From contig JACZWN010000003.1 in NCBI GenBank assembly GCA_022572105.1, positions 1 to 39,327 on the forward strand: a stretch of DNA of 39,327 nucleotides, written 5' to 3'. The position numbers and the translations under genes are program-made. How positions within the stretch are numbered: the stretch's first letter is position 1; every line of letters starts with the position of its first letter. Below the pieces are notes generated by a model. The model made no database searches. It saw only the letters and a program-made list of their open reading frames with translations, and was not told the DNA's origin. The DNA comes from Pseudomonadota bacterium (GTDB lineage: Bacteria; Pseudomonadota; Alphaproteobacteria; Kiloniellales; J153). Positions 16,799 through 25,246 of the stretch are shown here, in pieces.

Positions 16799-16823
16799 CT
16801 TCCGCGGCGCGATGCGCTGAATA
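16795..16823 (+). promoter_or_regulatory. Likely sigma-70 promoter of rpmG
   Basis: TTGACT (16795-16800) is followed after 17 bases by TGAATA (16818-16823). An alternative -10, TATAAG, lies near 16844. The -35 box overlaps the stop of the Nudix gene. Confidence 0.45.
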
Positions 16824-16879
16824 CCGAAACTCAATCATTTGGGTATAAGATCTAAGATCCGCGCGGAAAGGAAAGCGCC

Positions 16880-17047
16880 ATGGCCAAGCCGACGACGCAA
16901 CTGATCAAGATGGTAAGCACCGCGGACACCGGCTATTTCTACGTGACCAGGAAGAACTCGCGGACCATGACCGAGAAGCTGCAGCTGCGCAAATACGACC
17001 CGCGCGCGCGCAAGCACGTGATCTTCAAGGAATCGAAGATGAAGTAG
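16880..17047 (+). CDS. rpmG: 50S ribosomal protein L33
   Basis: This 55-residue ribosomal protein of the large subunit reads MAKPTTQLIKMVSTADTGYF, then VTRKNSRTMTEKL and KYDPRARKHV, ending KESKMK. It is the alphaproteobacterial L33 form without zinc-binding cysteines, so it does not depend on zinc. A strong purine-rich ribosome binding site (GGAAAGGAAAG) precedes the ATG. It stands alone between the Nudix gene and the convergent pleD gene. Confidence 0.96.
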   Translation: MAKPTTQLIKMVSTADTGYFYVTRKNSRTMTEKLQLRKYDPRARKHVIFKESKMK

Positions 17048-17078
17048 GCTCGCCCCCGACCGGGACCCGAGATCAGCG

Positions 17079-17108
17079 CGGCCGCCTCACGGGCGGCCGT
17101 TTCGCGTT
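17079..17108 (+). terminator. Hairpin after rpmG, possible terminator
   Basis: CGGCCGCC (17079-17086) pairs with GGCGGCCG (17092-17099), followed by TTTCGCGTT. The T-run is poor, but the position between convergent rpmG and pleD suits termination. Confidence 0.5.
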
Positions 17109-17162
17109 ACCGCACCGAACGCCTATAGCCAGCCCCACTAACGTGGAATCGCGCCGGCCCGC

Positions 17163-18590
17163 TCATCCGCCGGCGACGGCGTTCATGGGTTCGGCCGACG
17201 CCTCCCCGTCTTCGGGCGCATCGGCCGAGCGGACCCGGTTGCGCCCGGCGTCCTTGGCGGCATAGAGCGCCGCGTCGGCCCGTCCCAGCAGGTTCTGGGA
17301 CGTCTCCGTGGGATCGGTCGTCGTGGCCACGCCGAGCGAGGCGGTGATCGGCAGCGCCTGGTCGCTGCCCGAGATCTCGAAGGGCTGCGCCGCCAGGCGC
17401 AGGCGCAGGCGCTCGGCCACCATGGCGGCCGGGTCCGGCGGCGTGCTCGGCATGATGACGACGAATTCCTCGCCGCCGTAGCGCGCCAAGAGGTCGAAGT
17501 CGCGGATGCTGTCGCCGACCCGCTCGGCGACCGTCTTGAGCACCTCGTCGCCGGCGGCGTGGCCATAGGTGTCGTTGACCCGCTTGAAGTGATCGATGTC
17601 GAAGATCAGCACCGACACCGGCTTCTGGGTGTCGGAGATCTCCATGATCTTGCGATCCAGGTGCGCGTTCATGTAGCGCCGGTTGTAGATGCCGGTCAGC
17701 GGGTCGGTGTAGGCGAGCGACACGCTCTTGGCGAGCATCTCGTGCAGCTTGTCGTGATAGCGCCGGCGGCGGATTTGGGTGCGCGTGCGGGCGAGCAGCT
17801 CGTTCTGGTCGATCGGCCGGATCAGGTAATCGGTCACGCCGAGATCGAGGCCCTTGGCGAGCTGTTCCAGATCGCCCTCGTCAAGGATGAGCAGGATCGG
17901 CACGTGCCGCGTCTCTTCCTGCGAGCGGTACTGGGAGCACAGCCTGAGGCCGTCCTCCCCGGCCAGATGAAGGCTGACGATGATGAGATCCATATCCTGC
18001 TCGCGACTGCGCTCCAGGGCCTCGGCGGCGCCCGTCGTGCGGAAGATATCGTGGCCGGCCGCGCTCAGGTACTCGGTCAATTTCTCGGCCAGCAATTCCT
18101 CGCTCTCGACCAGCAGGATACGGCCGTTTCGGGCATCGTCCTCGGTATCCAGCGGCGCCTCGTCGGTGATGTCGAGTTGACCGGTCGTCGCGTGGCGCAC
18201 GCGCAGTTCGTCCATCATGACCTTGAGCCGGGTCAGCGAACGCACGCGCGCGAAGAGAGCGATGTCGTTGACCGGTTTGGACAGGAAATCGTCGGCGCCC
18301 GCCTCGAGGCCGCGGACACGGTCGGCGGTATCGGTCAGCGCCGTGATCATGACGATCGGAATATGCCGCGTCTTGATATCCGTCTTCAGGCGCCTCGCCA
18401 CCTCGAATCCGTCCATGCCCGGCATCATGACGTCGAGCAGGATCAAATCCGGAGCCTGGGCCTGGGCCGCTTCCAGAGCGGAGAAACCGTCGTTCGCGGT
18501 GAGAACCTCGAAGTACTCGGCGGTCAGCTTCGCCTCAAGCAAACGGACGTTGGCCGGAATGTCGTCAACAACCAGAATCCGGGCGGTCAT
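17163..18590 (-). CDS. pleD: PleD-type response regulator/diguanylate cyclase (REC-REC-GGDEF)
   Basis: PleD makes cyclic di-GMP when phosphorylated and drives polar development in Caulobacter relatives. The 475 residues contain an intact first receiver (LLDVMMPGMDG with the phospho-Asp, VMITAL, FLSKPVN). The second receiver is degenerate, with the Asp site reading LIIVSLHLAGEDG, as expected for the adaptor domain that mediates dimerisation. The GGDEF domain has an active ARYGGEEF loop and, five residues before it, RDFD, the RxxD inhibitory c-di-GMP site. It therefore should be both active and feedback-inhibited. divK starts upstream on the same strand, 21 bases away, so they form the familiar divK-pleD operon. 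Confidence 0.95.
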   Translation of the reverse strand: MTARILVVDDIPANVRLLEAKLTAEYFEVLTANDGFSALEAAQAQAPDLILLDVMMPGMDGFEVARRLKTDIKTRHIPIVMITALTDTADRVRGLEAGADDFLSKPVNDIALFARVRSLTRLKVMMDELRVRHATTGQLDITDEAPLDTEDDARNGRILLVESEELLAEKLTEYLSAAGHDIFRTTGAAEALERSREQDMDLIIVSLHLAGEDGLRLCSQYRSQEETRHVPILLILDEGDLEQLAKGLDLGVTDYLIRPIDQNELLARTRTQIRRRRYHDKLHEMLAKSVSLAYTDPLTGIYNRRYMNAHLDRKIMEISDTQKPVSVLIFDIDHFKRVNDTYGHAAGDEVLKTVAERVGDSIRDFDLLARYGGEEFVVIMPSTPPDPAAMVAERLRLRLAAQPFEISGSDQALPITASLGVATTTDPTETSQNLLGRADAALYAAKDAGRNRVRSADAPEDGEASAEPMNAVAGG

Positions 18591-18611
18591 CTGCTGGTTC
18601 CGGCGGAGCGA

Positions 18612-19007
18612 TTAGCTGAGGAATCGCTGCACGGTTTCCAGGAAGTTGGTGACCGAGATGGGCTTGGCGATGTACGCCTCGCACCCGCCCTCGCGGATTT
18701 TTTCCTCGTCGCCCTTCATGGCAAAGGCGGTGACCGCGATAACGGGAATGGATTTCAGGTCGTCGTCTTCCTTGATCCATTTCGTTACCTCCAGGCCGGA
18801 GACCTCCGGCAACTGGATGTCCATCAGGATGAGATCCGGCTTATGCTCGCGCGCCAGACGCAACGCATCCATGCCGTCCTTGGTCTGAAGGATATTGTAG
18901 CCGTGCGCCTCCAGGAGGTCGTGGAACAGCTTCATGTTGAGTTCGTTGTCCTCGACCACGAGGACGGTCTTTGCAGATCCATTCGTCGATTTGGTGGCCA
19001 CGCCCAT
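18612..19007 (-). CDS. divK: Single-domain response regulator DivK
   Basis: DivK is the cell-cycle/polarity receiver protein that controls DivJ, PleC and the CckA-CtrA pathway in alphaproteobacteria. The 131-residue product is one receiver domain. It has the acidic pocket VVEDNELNMKLF, the phospho-Asp in LILMDIQLPEVSG, the Thr in VIAVTAFAM and the Lys in AYIAKPIS. It has no output domain. The start is uncertain: the ATG at 19007 follows AAGGGAG by one base, whereas a GTG at 19001 has better spacing and would remove two residues. Longer upstream frames lack support. It forms an operon with pleD. Confidence 0.94.
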   Translation of the reverse strand: MGVATKSTNGSAKTVLVVEDNELNMKLFHDLLEAHGYNILQTKDGMDALRLAREHKPDLILMDIQLPEVSGLEVTKWIKEDDDLKSIPVIAVTAFAMKGDEEKIREGGCEAYIAKPISVTNFLETVQRFLS

Positions 19008-19513
19008 GCTCCCTTCTTGAGCCGACCCCTTGCGTAACCGTTCGCCATCCCCGCCGCAAGCCAAGCCGCGGCAGGAAGGCATTCAACCGACCGGAGATCC
19101 TCCGGCCACGGTCACGCGCAAGGCACTGTTACGGAACCTGGCTCAAACACTAGAAGAATAAAATTAACGATTGGTAAGGATTTGTCCAAAGCTGGTTACC
19201 GCGCTGCGATGCCTGCGCGCCCATCGGCTAGCCGGCATCCGCGGCGGATGCACGCCTTTCGGTTTATTTCTATACTTGAGAAATAGCTCTGAAACATTTG
19301 ATTTTACAAGAATTTATTGGAAAGACGTTCTTCGATTCTTCGCGCCGGAACCGACCGGCTTATTTGGACCTCGGCACGGCTCGGCAGGACCGGCGCCCGA
19401 ATTCCCGCCCTTGCCCATTTGCCAGCGCGGGTGCGGCTTGTTAGGAACGCCCTGCCGCCGCGGCGGCAGCGAGCACGGAAACAAACGCAAACAAACGACC
19501 ACCCGAGACCTCC
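19008..19513. other. Intergenic region between divK and crcB, with an AT-rich patch
   Basis: No gene is supported here. The section 19135-19340 is much more AT-rich than its surroundings and probably contains the divK promoter (minus strand). A 7-bp stem TATTTCT/AGAAATA with a 7-base loop spans 19265-19285. A perfect 18-bp GC palindrome CTGCCGCCGCGGCGGCAG lies at 19452-19469, about 45 bases before crcB. I looked for the crcB fluoride riboswitch and did not find its consensus. Confidence 0.5.
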
Positions 19514-19888
19514 ATGACCGTGGTTTTCGCCGTTGCCGCGGGCGGTGCGCTGGGCGCGCTCGGCCGCTATCTGGTTCTATCGTGGCTCGGCCACCGGCTC
19601 GGGTTCGGCTTTCCTTTCGGCACGCTCGCGGTCAACGTGCTCGGTTCGTTTCTGGCGGGCCTATTGCTCGCGCTCAGCTCCACGGTGTGGCCGGCGCCGC
19701 TTGAGCTGAGGCTGTTTCTCGGCGTCGGCATCCTCGGCGCCTTCACCACCTTTTCGACCTTTGCCATGGACACCGCCTACCTGGTCGGCCAGCATCGGCC
19801 GGCAGCGGTCGCGATTTACGTCCTGGCCTCGGTCGCGCTCTCGCTGGCGGGAGCCTTCGCGGGCTATCATCGGCCTACGCGGCCCTAG
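19514..19888 (+). CDS. crcB: Fluoride channel CrcB/Fluc
   Basis: A small inner-membrane dual-topology channel that exports fluoride. The 124-residue protein has four hydrophobic segments and the family motifs GALGALGRYLV near the N-terminus, FPFGTLAVNVLGSF in segment 2, and GVGILGAFTTFSTFAMD, which carries the Phe residues lining the fluoride path. Length is typical. The ATG at 19514 directly starts the conserved region. It is followed 102 bases later by the ROK kinase gene on the same strand. Confidence 0.95.
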   Translation: MTVVFAVAAGGALGALGRYLVLSWLGHRLGFGFPFGTLAVNVLGSFLAGLLLALSSTVWPAPLELRLFLGVGILGAFTTFSTFAMDTAYLVGQHRPAAVAIYVLASVALSLAGAFAGYHRPTRP

Positions 19889-19990
19889 CCTGACGCGGCC
19901 CTGGCCTGACGCGGGGCGGACGCGCGATACTGCCGACGGATTGGGACCGGCGACCCGGGTCGAGCGCACCCGAAAAGACCGGCCGAAGCC

Positions 19991-20950
19991 ATGAGCGAAC
20001 CTGACCACCTTCGCCTGGGCATCGACCTCGGCGGCACCAAGATCGAGGGCATCGCGCTCGACGCGCACGGCCGCGACCTCCTGCGTCGGCGCGTCCCTAC
20101 GCCCCGGGGCGATTACCAGGGCACGGTGGCGGCGGTCGCCGGGCTGGTCGCGTCGATGGAGGGCGAGCTCGGCCGGCGCGGCAGCGTCGGGGTCGGCATC
20201 CCGGGCGCGGTCTCGCCGGCGACCGGTCGGATCAAGAACGCCAATTCGACCTGGCTCATCGGCCGGGCCTTCGACCGCGACCTGGCGGCGGCGCTCGGGC
20301 GCCCGGTGCGGCTGGCCAACGACGCCAACTGCTTCGCGCTCTCCGAGGCGGTGGACGGGGCGGCGGCCGGCGCCGGGGTCGTCTTCGGCGTCATCCTCGG
20401 CACCGGCGTCGGCGGCGGCATCGCCATTGGCGGGCGCCCGCTCGTCGGGCGCAACGCGATCGCCGGCGAGTGGGGCCACAATCCCCTGCCCTGGCCGCGC
20501 GACGCGGAGCGCCCGGGTCCGCCGTGCTACTGCGGCAAACGCGGCTGCATCGAGACCTTCCTGTCCGGCCCGGGCCTGACCCGCGATTATGCCGCGGCCG
20601 GCGGAGCCGAGGTCCCGCCCGAGGAGATCGCGGCCCGGGCCGAGGCCGGCGACCCGGAGGCGCTGGCCGCGCTCGAGCGCTACGAGGACCGGCTGGCGCG
20701 CGGGCTGGCTCAGGTCATCAACCTGCTCGACCCGGACGCGATCGTACTCGGCGGCGGCCTGTCCAACCTGGCGCGCCTCTATGACTCCTTGCGCCGGCGC
20801 CTGCCGGCCTACGTCTTCTCCGACCGGGTCGACACGCGCCTCAGCGCGCCGCGCCACGGCGATTCGAGCGGCGTGCGCGGCGCCGCCCGGTTGTGGGCCG
20901 AGGACGAGATCGCCGCGGCGGTCGGCGGCCCAGGCGCGCCACGGCCATGA
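19991..20950 (+). CDS. ROK-family sugar kinase (fructokinase or N-acetylglucosamine kinase type)
   Basis: A cytoplasmic ATP-dependent sugar kinase. The 319 residues show the ATP loop LGIDLGGTKIEG (about 9-20), NDANCFALSEA (about 114-124), LGTGVGGGI, and the zinc-binding ROK signature GEWGHNPLPW ... CYCGKRGCIETFLSGPGL. The sequence resembles Mak-type fructokinases and NagK, but the sugar cannot be assigned from motifs. It ends 13 bases before dinB, and the duplicated GGCCATGAGCGC around the junction suggests a small tandem duplication near the dinB start. Confidence 0.9.
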   Translation: MSEPDHLRLGIDLGGTKIEGIALDAHGRDLLRRRVPTPRGDYQGTVAAVAGLVASMEGELGRRGSVGVGIPGAVSPATGRIKNANSTWLIGRAFDRDLAAALGRPVRLANDANCFALSEAVDGAAAGAGVVFGVILGTGVGGGIAIGGRPLVGRNAIAGEWGHNPLPWPRDAERPGPPCYCGKRGCIETFLSGPGLTRDYAAAGGAEVPPEEIAARAEAGDPEALAALERYEDRLARGLAQVINLLDPDAIVLGGGLSNLARLYDSLRRRLPAYVFSDRVDTRLSAPRHGDSSGVRGAARLWAEDEIAAAVGGPGAPRP

Positions 20951-20963
20951 GCGCGCCGCGGCC

Positions 20964-22283
20964 ATGAGCGCCCTGTGCCGCGACTGCCTGGCCACCTTCG
21001 CGGCGCCGCCGGAGTCCGGCGCGCCCGGACGCCGCTGCCCGGCCTGCGGCGGGGCGCGGGTCATCGCCCATCCGGAGCTCGCCGAGCTGTCCATCGCCCA
21101 TATCGATTGCGACGCCTTCTACGCCAACGTCGAGAAGCGCGAGCGGCCCGAGTTGCGCGACCGGCCGGTGATCGTCGGCGGCGGCCGGCGCGGCGTCGTC
21201 GCGGCCGCCTGCTACGTCGCGCGGCTCTACGGCATCCACTCGGCCATGCCCATGTTCAAGGCCCTGAAGGCCTGCCCCGATGTCGTCGTCATCCGCCCGG
21301 ACATGGCCAAGTATCAGCGCATCGGCCAGCGCATCCGCGAGATGATGCGCGCGGCCACGCCGCTGGTCGAGCCGCTGTCCATCGACGAGGCCTTCCTGGA
21401 CCTCACCGGCACCGAGGCCCTGCACGGCGGCCCGCCCGCGCGCACGCTGGCGCGGCTGATCCTGCGCGTCGAGGACGAGCTCGGCCTGACCGCCTCGATC
21501 GGCCTCAGCTACAACAAGTTCCTGGCCAAGGTCGCCTCGGAGCTGGACAAGCCGCGCGGCTTCGCGGTGCTCGGGCGCGCCGATGCGCCGAAGTTTCTCG
21601 AGGACCAGCCGGTGCGCATCATCTGGGGCGTGGGCAAGGCGCTCGAGAGGAATCTGACGCGCGACGGCCTGCGCACGCTGAGCGACCTGCGCGCCCGCGA
21701 GGAGGCCGATCTGGTCGCGCGCTACGGCGCCATCGGACGGCGCCTCAGCCGCTTTGCGCGCGGCCAGGACGAGCGCCGGGTCGAGCCCGACGCGCCGGTC
21801 AAGAGCATCTCGGCCGAGACCACCTTCGATGAGGACATCGCCGCGCCCGAGGCGCTGCTGGCCCGCCTCTGGCCGCTCTGCGAAAAGGTTGCCGGCCGGC
21901 TCAAGCGGGCCGGGCTCGCCGGCGCCAGCATCACCCTCAAGCTGAAAACCTCGGAATTCCGGCTGCTCACGCGCGCGCGCCGTCTGGGCGCGCCGACCCG
22001 CCTGGCCGAGGTGCTGTACCGCGCCGCGGCGCCGCTGCTCGAGCGCGAGGCCGACGGCCGGCGCTTCCGCCTGATCGGCATCGGGGCGGGCGATCTGACC
22101 GAGGGCGCGTGCGCCGACCCGCCCGACCTGCTGAACCCGGAACGCCAACACGCGGCGCGCGTCGAAGAGGCCATCGACGCGGTCCGCGCCAAGCTCGGCG
22201 AAGGTGCGATCGCCAAGGGACGCAGCCTCGAGCCGCTGCGCAAGCCCGCGCCAGCCGGGGGCACGAAACCGCGGTCACAGTGA
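20964..22283 (+). CDS. dinB: DNA polymerase IV with N-terminal zinc-ribbon-like extension
   Basis: A Y-family translesion DNA polymerase. The 439-residue protein starts with a four-cysteine ribbon (CRDC ... CPAC, residues about 5-30). The catalytic core follows: AHIDCDAFYANVEKRE, LSIDEAFLDLTG with the acidic pair, and LGLTASIGLSYNKFLAKVASELDKP. A little-finger domain completes the fold. E. coli DinB lacks the ribbon, but many alphaproteobacterial DinB proteins carry it (recalled). The ATG at 20964 begins with the ribbon; a longer open frame upstream overlaps the ROK gene and is spurious. It converges on eipB, with only a 14-bp tandem repeat between them. Confidence 0.93.
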   Translation: MSALCRDCLATFAAPPESGAPGRRCPACGGARVIAHPELAELSIAHIDCDAFYANVEKRERPELRDRPVIVGGGRRGVVAAACYVARLYGIHSAMPMFKALKACPDVVVIRPDMAKYQRIGQRIREMMRAATPLVEPLSIDEAFLDLTGTEALHGGPPARTLARLILRVEDELGLTASIGLSYNKFLAKVASELDKPRGFAVLGRADAPKFLEDQPVRIIWGVGKALERNLTRDGLRTLSDLRAREEADLVARYGAIGRRLSRFARGQDERRVEPDAPVKSISAETTFDEDIAAPEALLARLWPLCEKVAGRLKRAGLAGASITLKLKTSEFRLLTRARRLGAPTRLAEVLYRAAAPLLEREADGRRFRLIGIGAGDLTEGACADPPDLLNPERQHAARVEEAIDAVRAKLGEGAIAKGRSLEPLRKPAPAGGTKPRSQ

Positions 22284-22308
22284 CACGCGCGCGTTGACAC
22301 GCGCGCGT
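22281..22308 (+). repeat. 14-bp tandem repeat between dinB and eipB
   Basis: TGACACGCGCGCGT occurs twice head to tail. The first copy contains the dinB stop, and the second ends at the eipB stop on the other strand. It is probably a slippage duplication. Confidence 0.8.
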
Positions 22309-23150
22309 TACTCCGGCTTGCAGCCCGGATCCGGCAGGGCCTCCAGCGTCCCCAGGTCGGCCCGGAGCACGAAATCGCCGTAGTCGAGCAGCATCTCGTC
22401 CACCACGCCGTTGGCGTAGAGGCGCAGGGCCTGCTCGTGCTCGGGCTCGGCGACGGTCTCGTCCATGCCGAAATAGGCCAGGTGCAGGCGCCAGGACGCT
22501 TGGCCGCGCAGCAGCGGCGAGTCGAAGCGGCCCGGGGCCCCGGCCGGCAGCGTCTCGGACAAGGCCGCGTTGATCCCGAACAGGCCGGTATCGCCCGAGC
22601 CGTCGAACACGGTGACCCACAGCGGCAACTCGCCGTTCCGGGCCGCTTCCATCAGAAGCAGCGAATGAGCGGTCGGAAACAGAGTCCCCTTGGGCAAGGG
22701 CAGCTCGCGCGGTTCCGGCGCACTGAAGGCCGCCACCCCGCCCTCGCCGGCTTCGCCGAGAAGCGCCTTGCCACGCAGCTCCTCGCTCGAGCCGTCGATG
22801 TTGAGGCGGCGGATGAAGAAACGGTAGCTCCGGCCGTCCCGGCCTTCCAAGGCGTTGAGCGTCCAACCGAAATCGAAGACCTGGCCCTCGACCGTGGTCA
22901 TGCGGACCCGGGTGCGCTGGCTGATCGTCCAACCGGTGCAGACGTCGGCCCATTCGAACTCCAGCCTGCCCGAGGCCCCGATGACCGAGCCGCTGGAGCG
23001 GGACTTGGCCAGGCTCAGGTCGTAAACCGCCCGGTGCGACAGGAAGCCCGCTGCGGCCTCGGCCGCGCCGGGCACGCCGACGCCTGAGACCAGGGCGCCG
23101 ACGAGCCACCCCCAGCAAACACATCGCACGGCTTGGCGCGCAAAAGCCAT
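22308..23150 (-). CDS. eipB: EipB-family (DUF1849) periplasmic cell-envelope integrity protein
   Basis: EipB proteins are exported beta-spiral proteins needed for envelope integrity in Brucella and conserved in alphaproteobacteria. The 280-residue protein has a signal peptide (hydrophobic residues about 11-30, cleavage near AEA). The hallmark N-terminal SHRAVYDLSL is at about 38-47, followed by FEWADVCTGW. The two conserved cysteines that form the EipB disulfide are C71 (DVC) and C277 (PGCKPE). I prefer the ATG at 23150 because GAGG precedes it by nine bases; the TTG at 23165 is an alternative. Divergent from the hydroxyacid dehydrogenase gene. Confidence 0.9.
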   Translation of the reverse strand: MAFARQAVRCVCWGWLVGALVSGVGVPGAAEAAAGFLSHRAVYDLSLAKSRSSGSVIGASGRLEFEWADVCTGWTISQRTRVRMTTVEGQVFDFGWTLNALEGRDGRSYRFFIRRLNIDGSSEELRGKALLGEAGEGGVAAFSAPEPRELPLPKGTLFPTAHSLLLMEAARNGELPLWVTVFDGSGDTGLFGINAALSETLPAGAPGRFDSPLLRGQASWRLHLAYFGMDETVAEPEHEQALRLYANGVVDEMLLDYGDFVLRADLGTLEALPDPGCKPE

Positions 23151-23324
23151 CGTCGAAGCCCTCAAGTCGGCGGCCCGGGCGGCGCCGGGCGCGGTTTCCG
23201 GTTAAACATGGCGCTCACACACCGTAGTATCCCGACAGCGTATTAATCAAACGTACAAAAACGGCACGATCAAGGCCGGCCGCGGCGCGGCCGCGAGCCG
23301 GAGTCCCGCCCGAAGGAGACATCG

Positions 23325-24290
23325 ATGACTGCAAAGCCCAGCCTTCTGGTCACACGCAAATTGCCCGACGCCGTCCTGGAGCGCGCCGCGCGCGACTATG
23401 AGGCCCGGCTCAACGCCGAGGACAAGCTCTACGGTCCGGACGAGATGATCGAGCGCGCCCAGGGCTGCGACGCGATCCTGACCTGCTCACCGGAGAAGTT
23501 CACCGCCGAGGTCATCGCGCGGCTGCCGGCCAGCGTGCGCGCGGTCGCGACCTTCTCGGTCGGGACCGAGCACATGGATCTGGAGGCGGCCCGGGCGCGC
23601 GGCCTGGTCGTCACCAATCCCCCCGACGTGCTGACCGATTCGACCGCCGACATCACCCTGCTCGTGCTCCTGGGCGCGGCGCGGCGCGCCTACGAGGGCC
23701 AGCGGATGGTACGCGAGGACAAGTGGTTCGGCTGGACCCCGACCCAGTTGCTCGGCGTCCAGGTCAGCGGCAAGCGCCTCGGCATCCTGGGCATGGGCCG
23801 GATCGGCCTTGCCGTGGCCAAGCGGGCGCGCGGCTTCGACATGGAGATCCACTACCACAACCGCAACCGCCTGGCGCCCGAGATCGAAAGCGGCGCGCGC
23901 TATCACGCCCAGGCCGAGGCGATGCTCGGTCACTGCGACTTCCTCTCGATCAACTGCCCGGCGACGCCCGAGACCCACCACTTCCTGGACGCGCGCCGGA
24001 TCGCGCTCCTGCCCGAGCGCGCGATCGTGACCAACACCGCGCGCGGCGCCATCGTCGACGACGGGGCGCTCATCGCCGCGCTCAAATCGGGCCGGCTGGC
24101 CGCCGCCGGCCTCGACGTCTTCGAGGGCGAGCCGGACATCCATCCCGGCTATCGCGACCTGCCCAACGTCTTCATCCTGCCGCACATGGGCAGCGCCACG
24201 CTGGAGACCCGCAACGCCATGGGCTTCAAGTGCCTCGACAACCTGGACGCCCACTTCGCCGGAGCCGAGCCGCCGGACCGGGTCGCCTGA
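23325..24290 (+). CDS. D-isomer 2-hydroxyacid dehydrogenase (glyoxylate/hydroxypyruvate reductase-like)
   Basis: A cytoplasmic NAD(P)H-dependent enzyme that reduces 2-oxo acids such as glyoxylate or hydroxypyruvate. The 321-residue protein has the substrate-binding N-domain, the nucleotide fold LGILGMGRIGLAVAKRARGF (about 152-171), and the catalytic triad R240 (NTARGAIV), E269 (DVFEGEPDI) and H287 (LPHMGSAT). The sequence is closest in pattern to GyaR/GhrB-type reductases; the true substrate is not certain. A strong AAGGAG precedes the ATG by six bases. Confidence 0.92.
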   Translation: MTAKPSLLVTRKLPDAVLERAARDYEARLNAEDKLYGPDEMIERAQGCDAILTCSPEKFTAEVIARLPASVRAVATFSVGTEHMDLEAARARGLVVTNPPDVLTDSTADITLLVLLGAARRAYEGQRMVREDKWFGWTPTQLLGVQVSGKRLGILGMGRIGLAVAKRARGFDMEIHYHNRNRLAPEIESGARYHAQAEAMLGHCDFLSINCPATPETHHFLDARRIALLPERAIVTNTARGAIVDDGALIAALKSGRLAAAGLDVFEGEPDIHPGYRDLPNVFILPHMGSATLETRNAMGFKCLDNLDAHFAGAEPPDRVA

Positions 24291-24408
24291 TACCCCACCG
24301 CGAGGACGCGCCCGCCTTTCCGCCGCGCTTGCCTGGCAGAAGCTGCCGCACGGCAAAAGATGCCGTGGAATCTGCTCAATAAGCCGTTGTAAATCAATGG
24401 ATTAGAGT

Positions 24409-24424
24409 TTGGCACGCGGCTTGC
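24409..24424 (+). promoter_or_regulatory. Sigma-54 (RpoN) promoter of the GGDEF gene
   Basis: TTGGCACGCGGCTTGC matches the consensus TGGCACG-N4-TTGC. GG is at 24411-24412 and GC at 24423-24424, exactly ten bases between them. Transcription should begin near 24436, 39 bases before the GTG start. Such promoters need an enhancer-binding activator; no site for one is identified. Confidence 0.75.
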
Positions 24425-24474
24425 GTTTCCCAAGCCACAAGTCTTCGCGCCAAACAATAGGGGCCGAGCGAGCC

Positions 24475-25188
24475 GTGAACCTGAACCGTCTTAAAACCAG
24501 TCTCGATGACTTCGAATCCGATCCCTTGCCGCAGCTTTGCGCGGCCACGGACCGCCTGCGCCGCCTGGCCGGCACCGAGATCCACCATCTCAGCCCGGGC
24601 CACAAGGAGCTGATCGACGAGGTGCTCACCGCCGCGGTCAGGGCCGAGCAGACCCTGGCCATCCAGCGCGCCCGCATCCGCTATCTGGAGGGCCTGTCGA
24701 TCACCGACGAGTTGACCGGCCTGCTCAACCGGCGCGGCTTCCATCTCGAGCTGAACCGGTCGCTGGCGCGCGCCCAACGGGCGCAGGAGACCGGCCTGCT
24801 GCTGCTCTGCGACCTCGACCACTTCAAGACGATCAACGACACTTACGGCCACATGGCCGGGGACGCGGTGCTCTGCGCCGTGGCCAGCCTGTTGCAGACC
24901 AAGACCCGGCGCAGCGACTACGTGGCCCGCCTGGGCGGCGACGAGTTCGCCGTGCTCATGACCGACAGCGCGCGGCCCCAGGCGGAGCGCCGGGGGGCCA
25001 TTCTGGCCGGCCTGATCAACAACCTGGTGATCGAGTGGGAGGACCACAAGATTCCGGTCTCCGCCAGCTTCGGCTTCGAGGGCTACCACCACGGCAGCCA
25101 GCCCGACGCGCTTCTGTTCCTGGCCGACCGCGCGCTCTACCGGCGCAAGGGCCCGCGCCTGGTAAACACCGGCCTCGCCGGCTCGTAA
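24475..25188 (+). CDS. Diguanylate cyclase (GGDEF domain protein)
   Basis: This protein makes cyclic di-GMP from GTP. The 237-residue product has an N-terminal helical region (residues about 1-75) without a recognisable sensor. The GGDEF domain follows: SITDELTGLLNRRGF, CDLDHFKTINDTYGH, and the active loop ARLGGDEFAVL. RRSD sits five residues before GGDEF, matching the RxxD inhibitory site, so product inhibition is likely. No membrane segment is visible. I chose the GTG at 24475 because the longer frame from 24409 would start inside the sigma-54 promoter. The Shine-Dalgarno is weak. Control by RpoN links it to motility, nitrogen or surface regulation, by inference. Confidence 0.88.
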   Translation: MNLNRLKTSLDDFESDPLPQLCAATDRLRRLAGTEIHHLSPGHKELIDEVLTAAVRAEQTLAIQRARIRYLEGLSITDELTGLLNRRGFHLELNRSLARAQRAQETGLLLLCDLDHFKTINDTYGHMAGDAVLCAVASLLQTKTRRSDYVARLGGDEFAVLMTDSARPQAERRGAILAGLINNLVIEWEDHKIPVSASFGFEGYHHGSQPDALLFLADRALYRRKGPRLVNTGLAGS

Positions 25189-25231
25189 AGGCAGCACGAC
25201 AGGAAATTCGCTTATCCTGCGCACCCGGCCC

Positions 25232-25246
25232 TATAATAACCGGGCC
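25232..25246 (+). promoter_or_regulatory. -10 box placed for a leaderless transcript
   Basis: A perfect TATAAT (25232-25237) ends nine bases before the ATG at 25247, so transcription would start at or next to the start codon. It sits between GGCCC and GGGCC arms that can pair. No Shine-Dalgarno precedes the ATG. Confidence 0.5.

Noticed and set aside
19190..19513. Fluoride riboswitch upstream of crcB
   Set aside because: The conserved GGNGATGG start and pairing downstream segment could not be found.
20589..20963. Upstream extension of dinB
   Set aside because: The frame overlaps the ROK kinase in another reading frame and is unrelated to DinB; the ATG at 20964 begins the conserved zinc ribbon.
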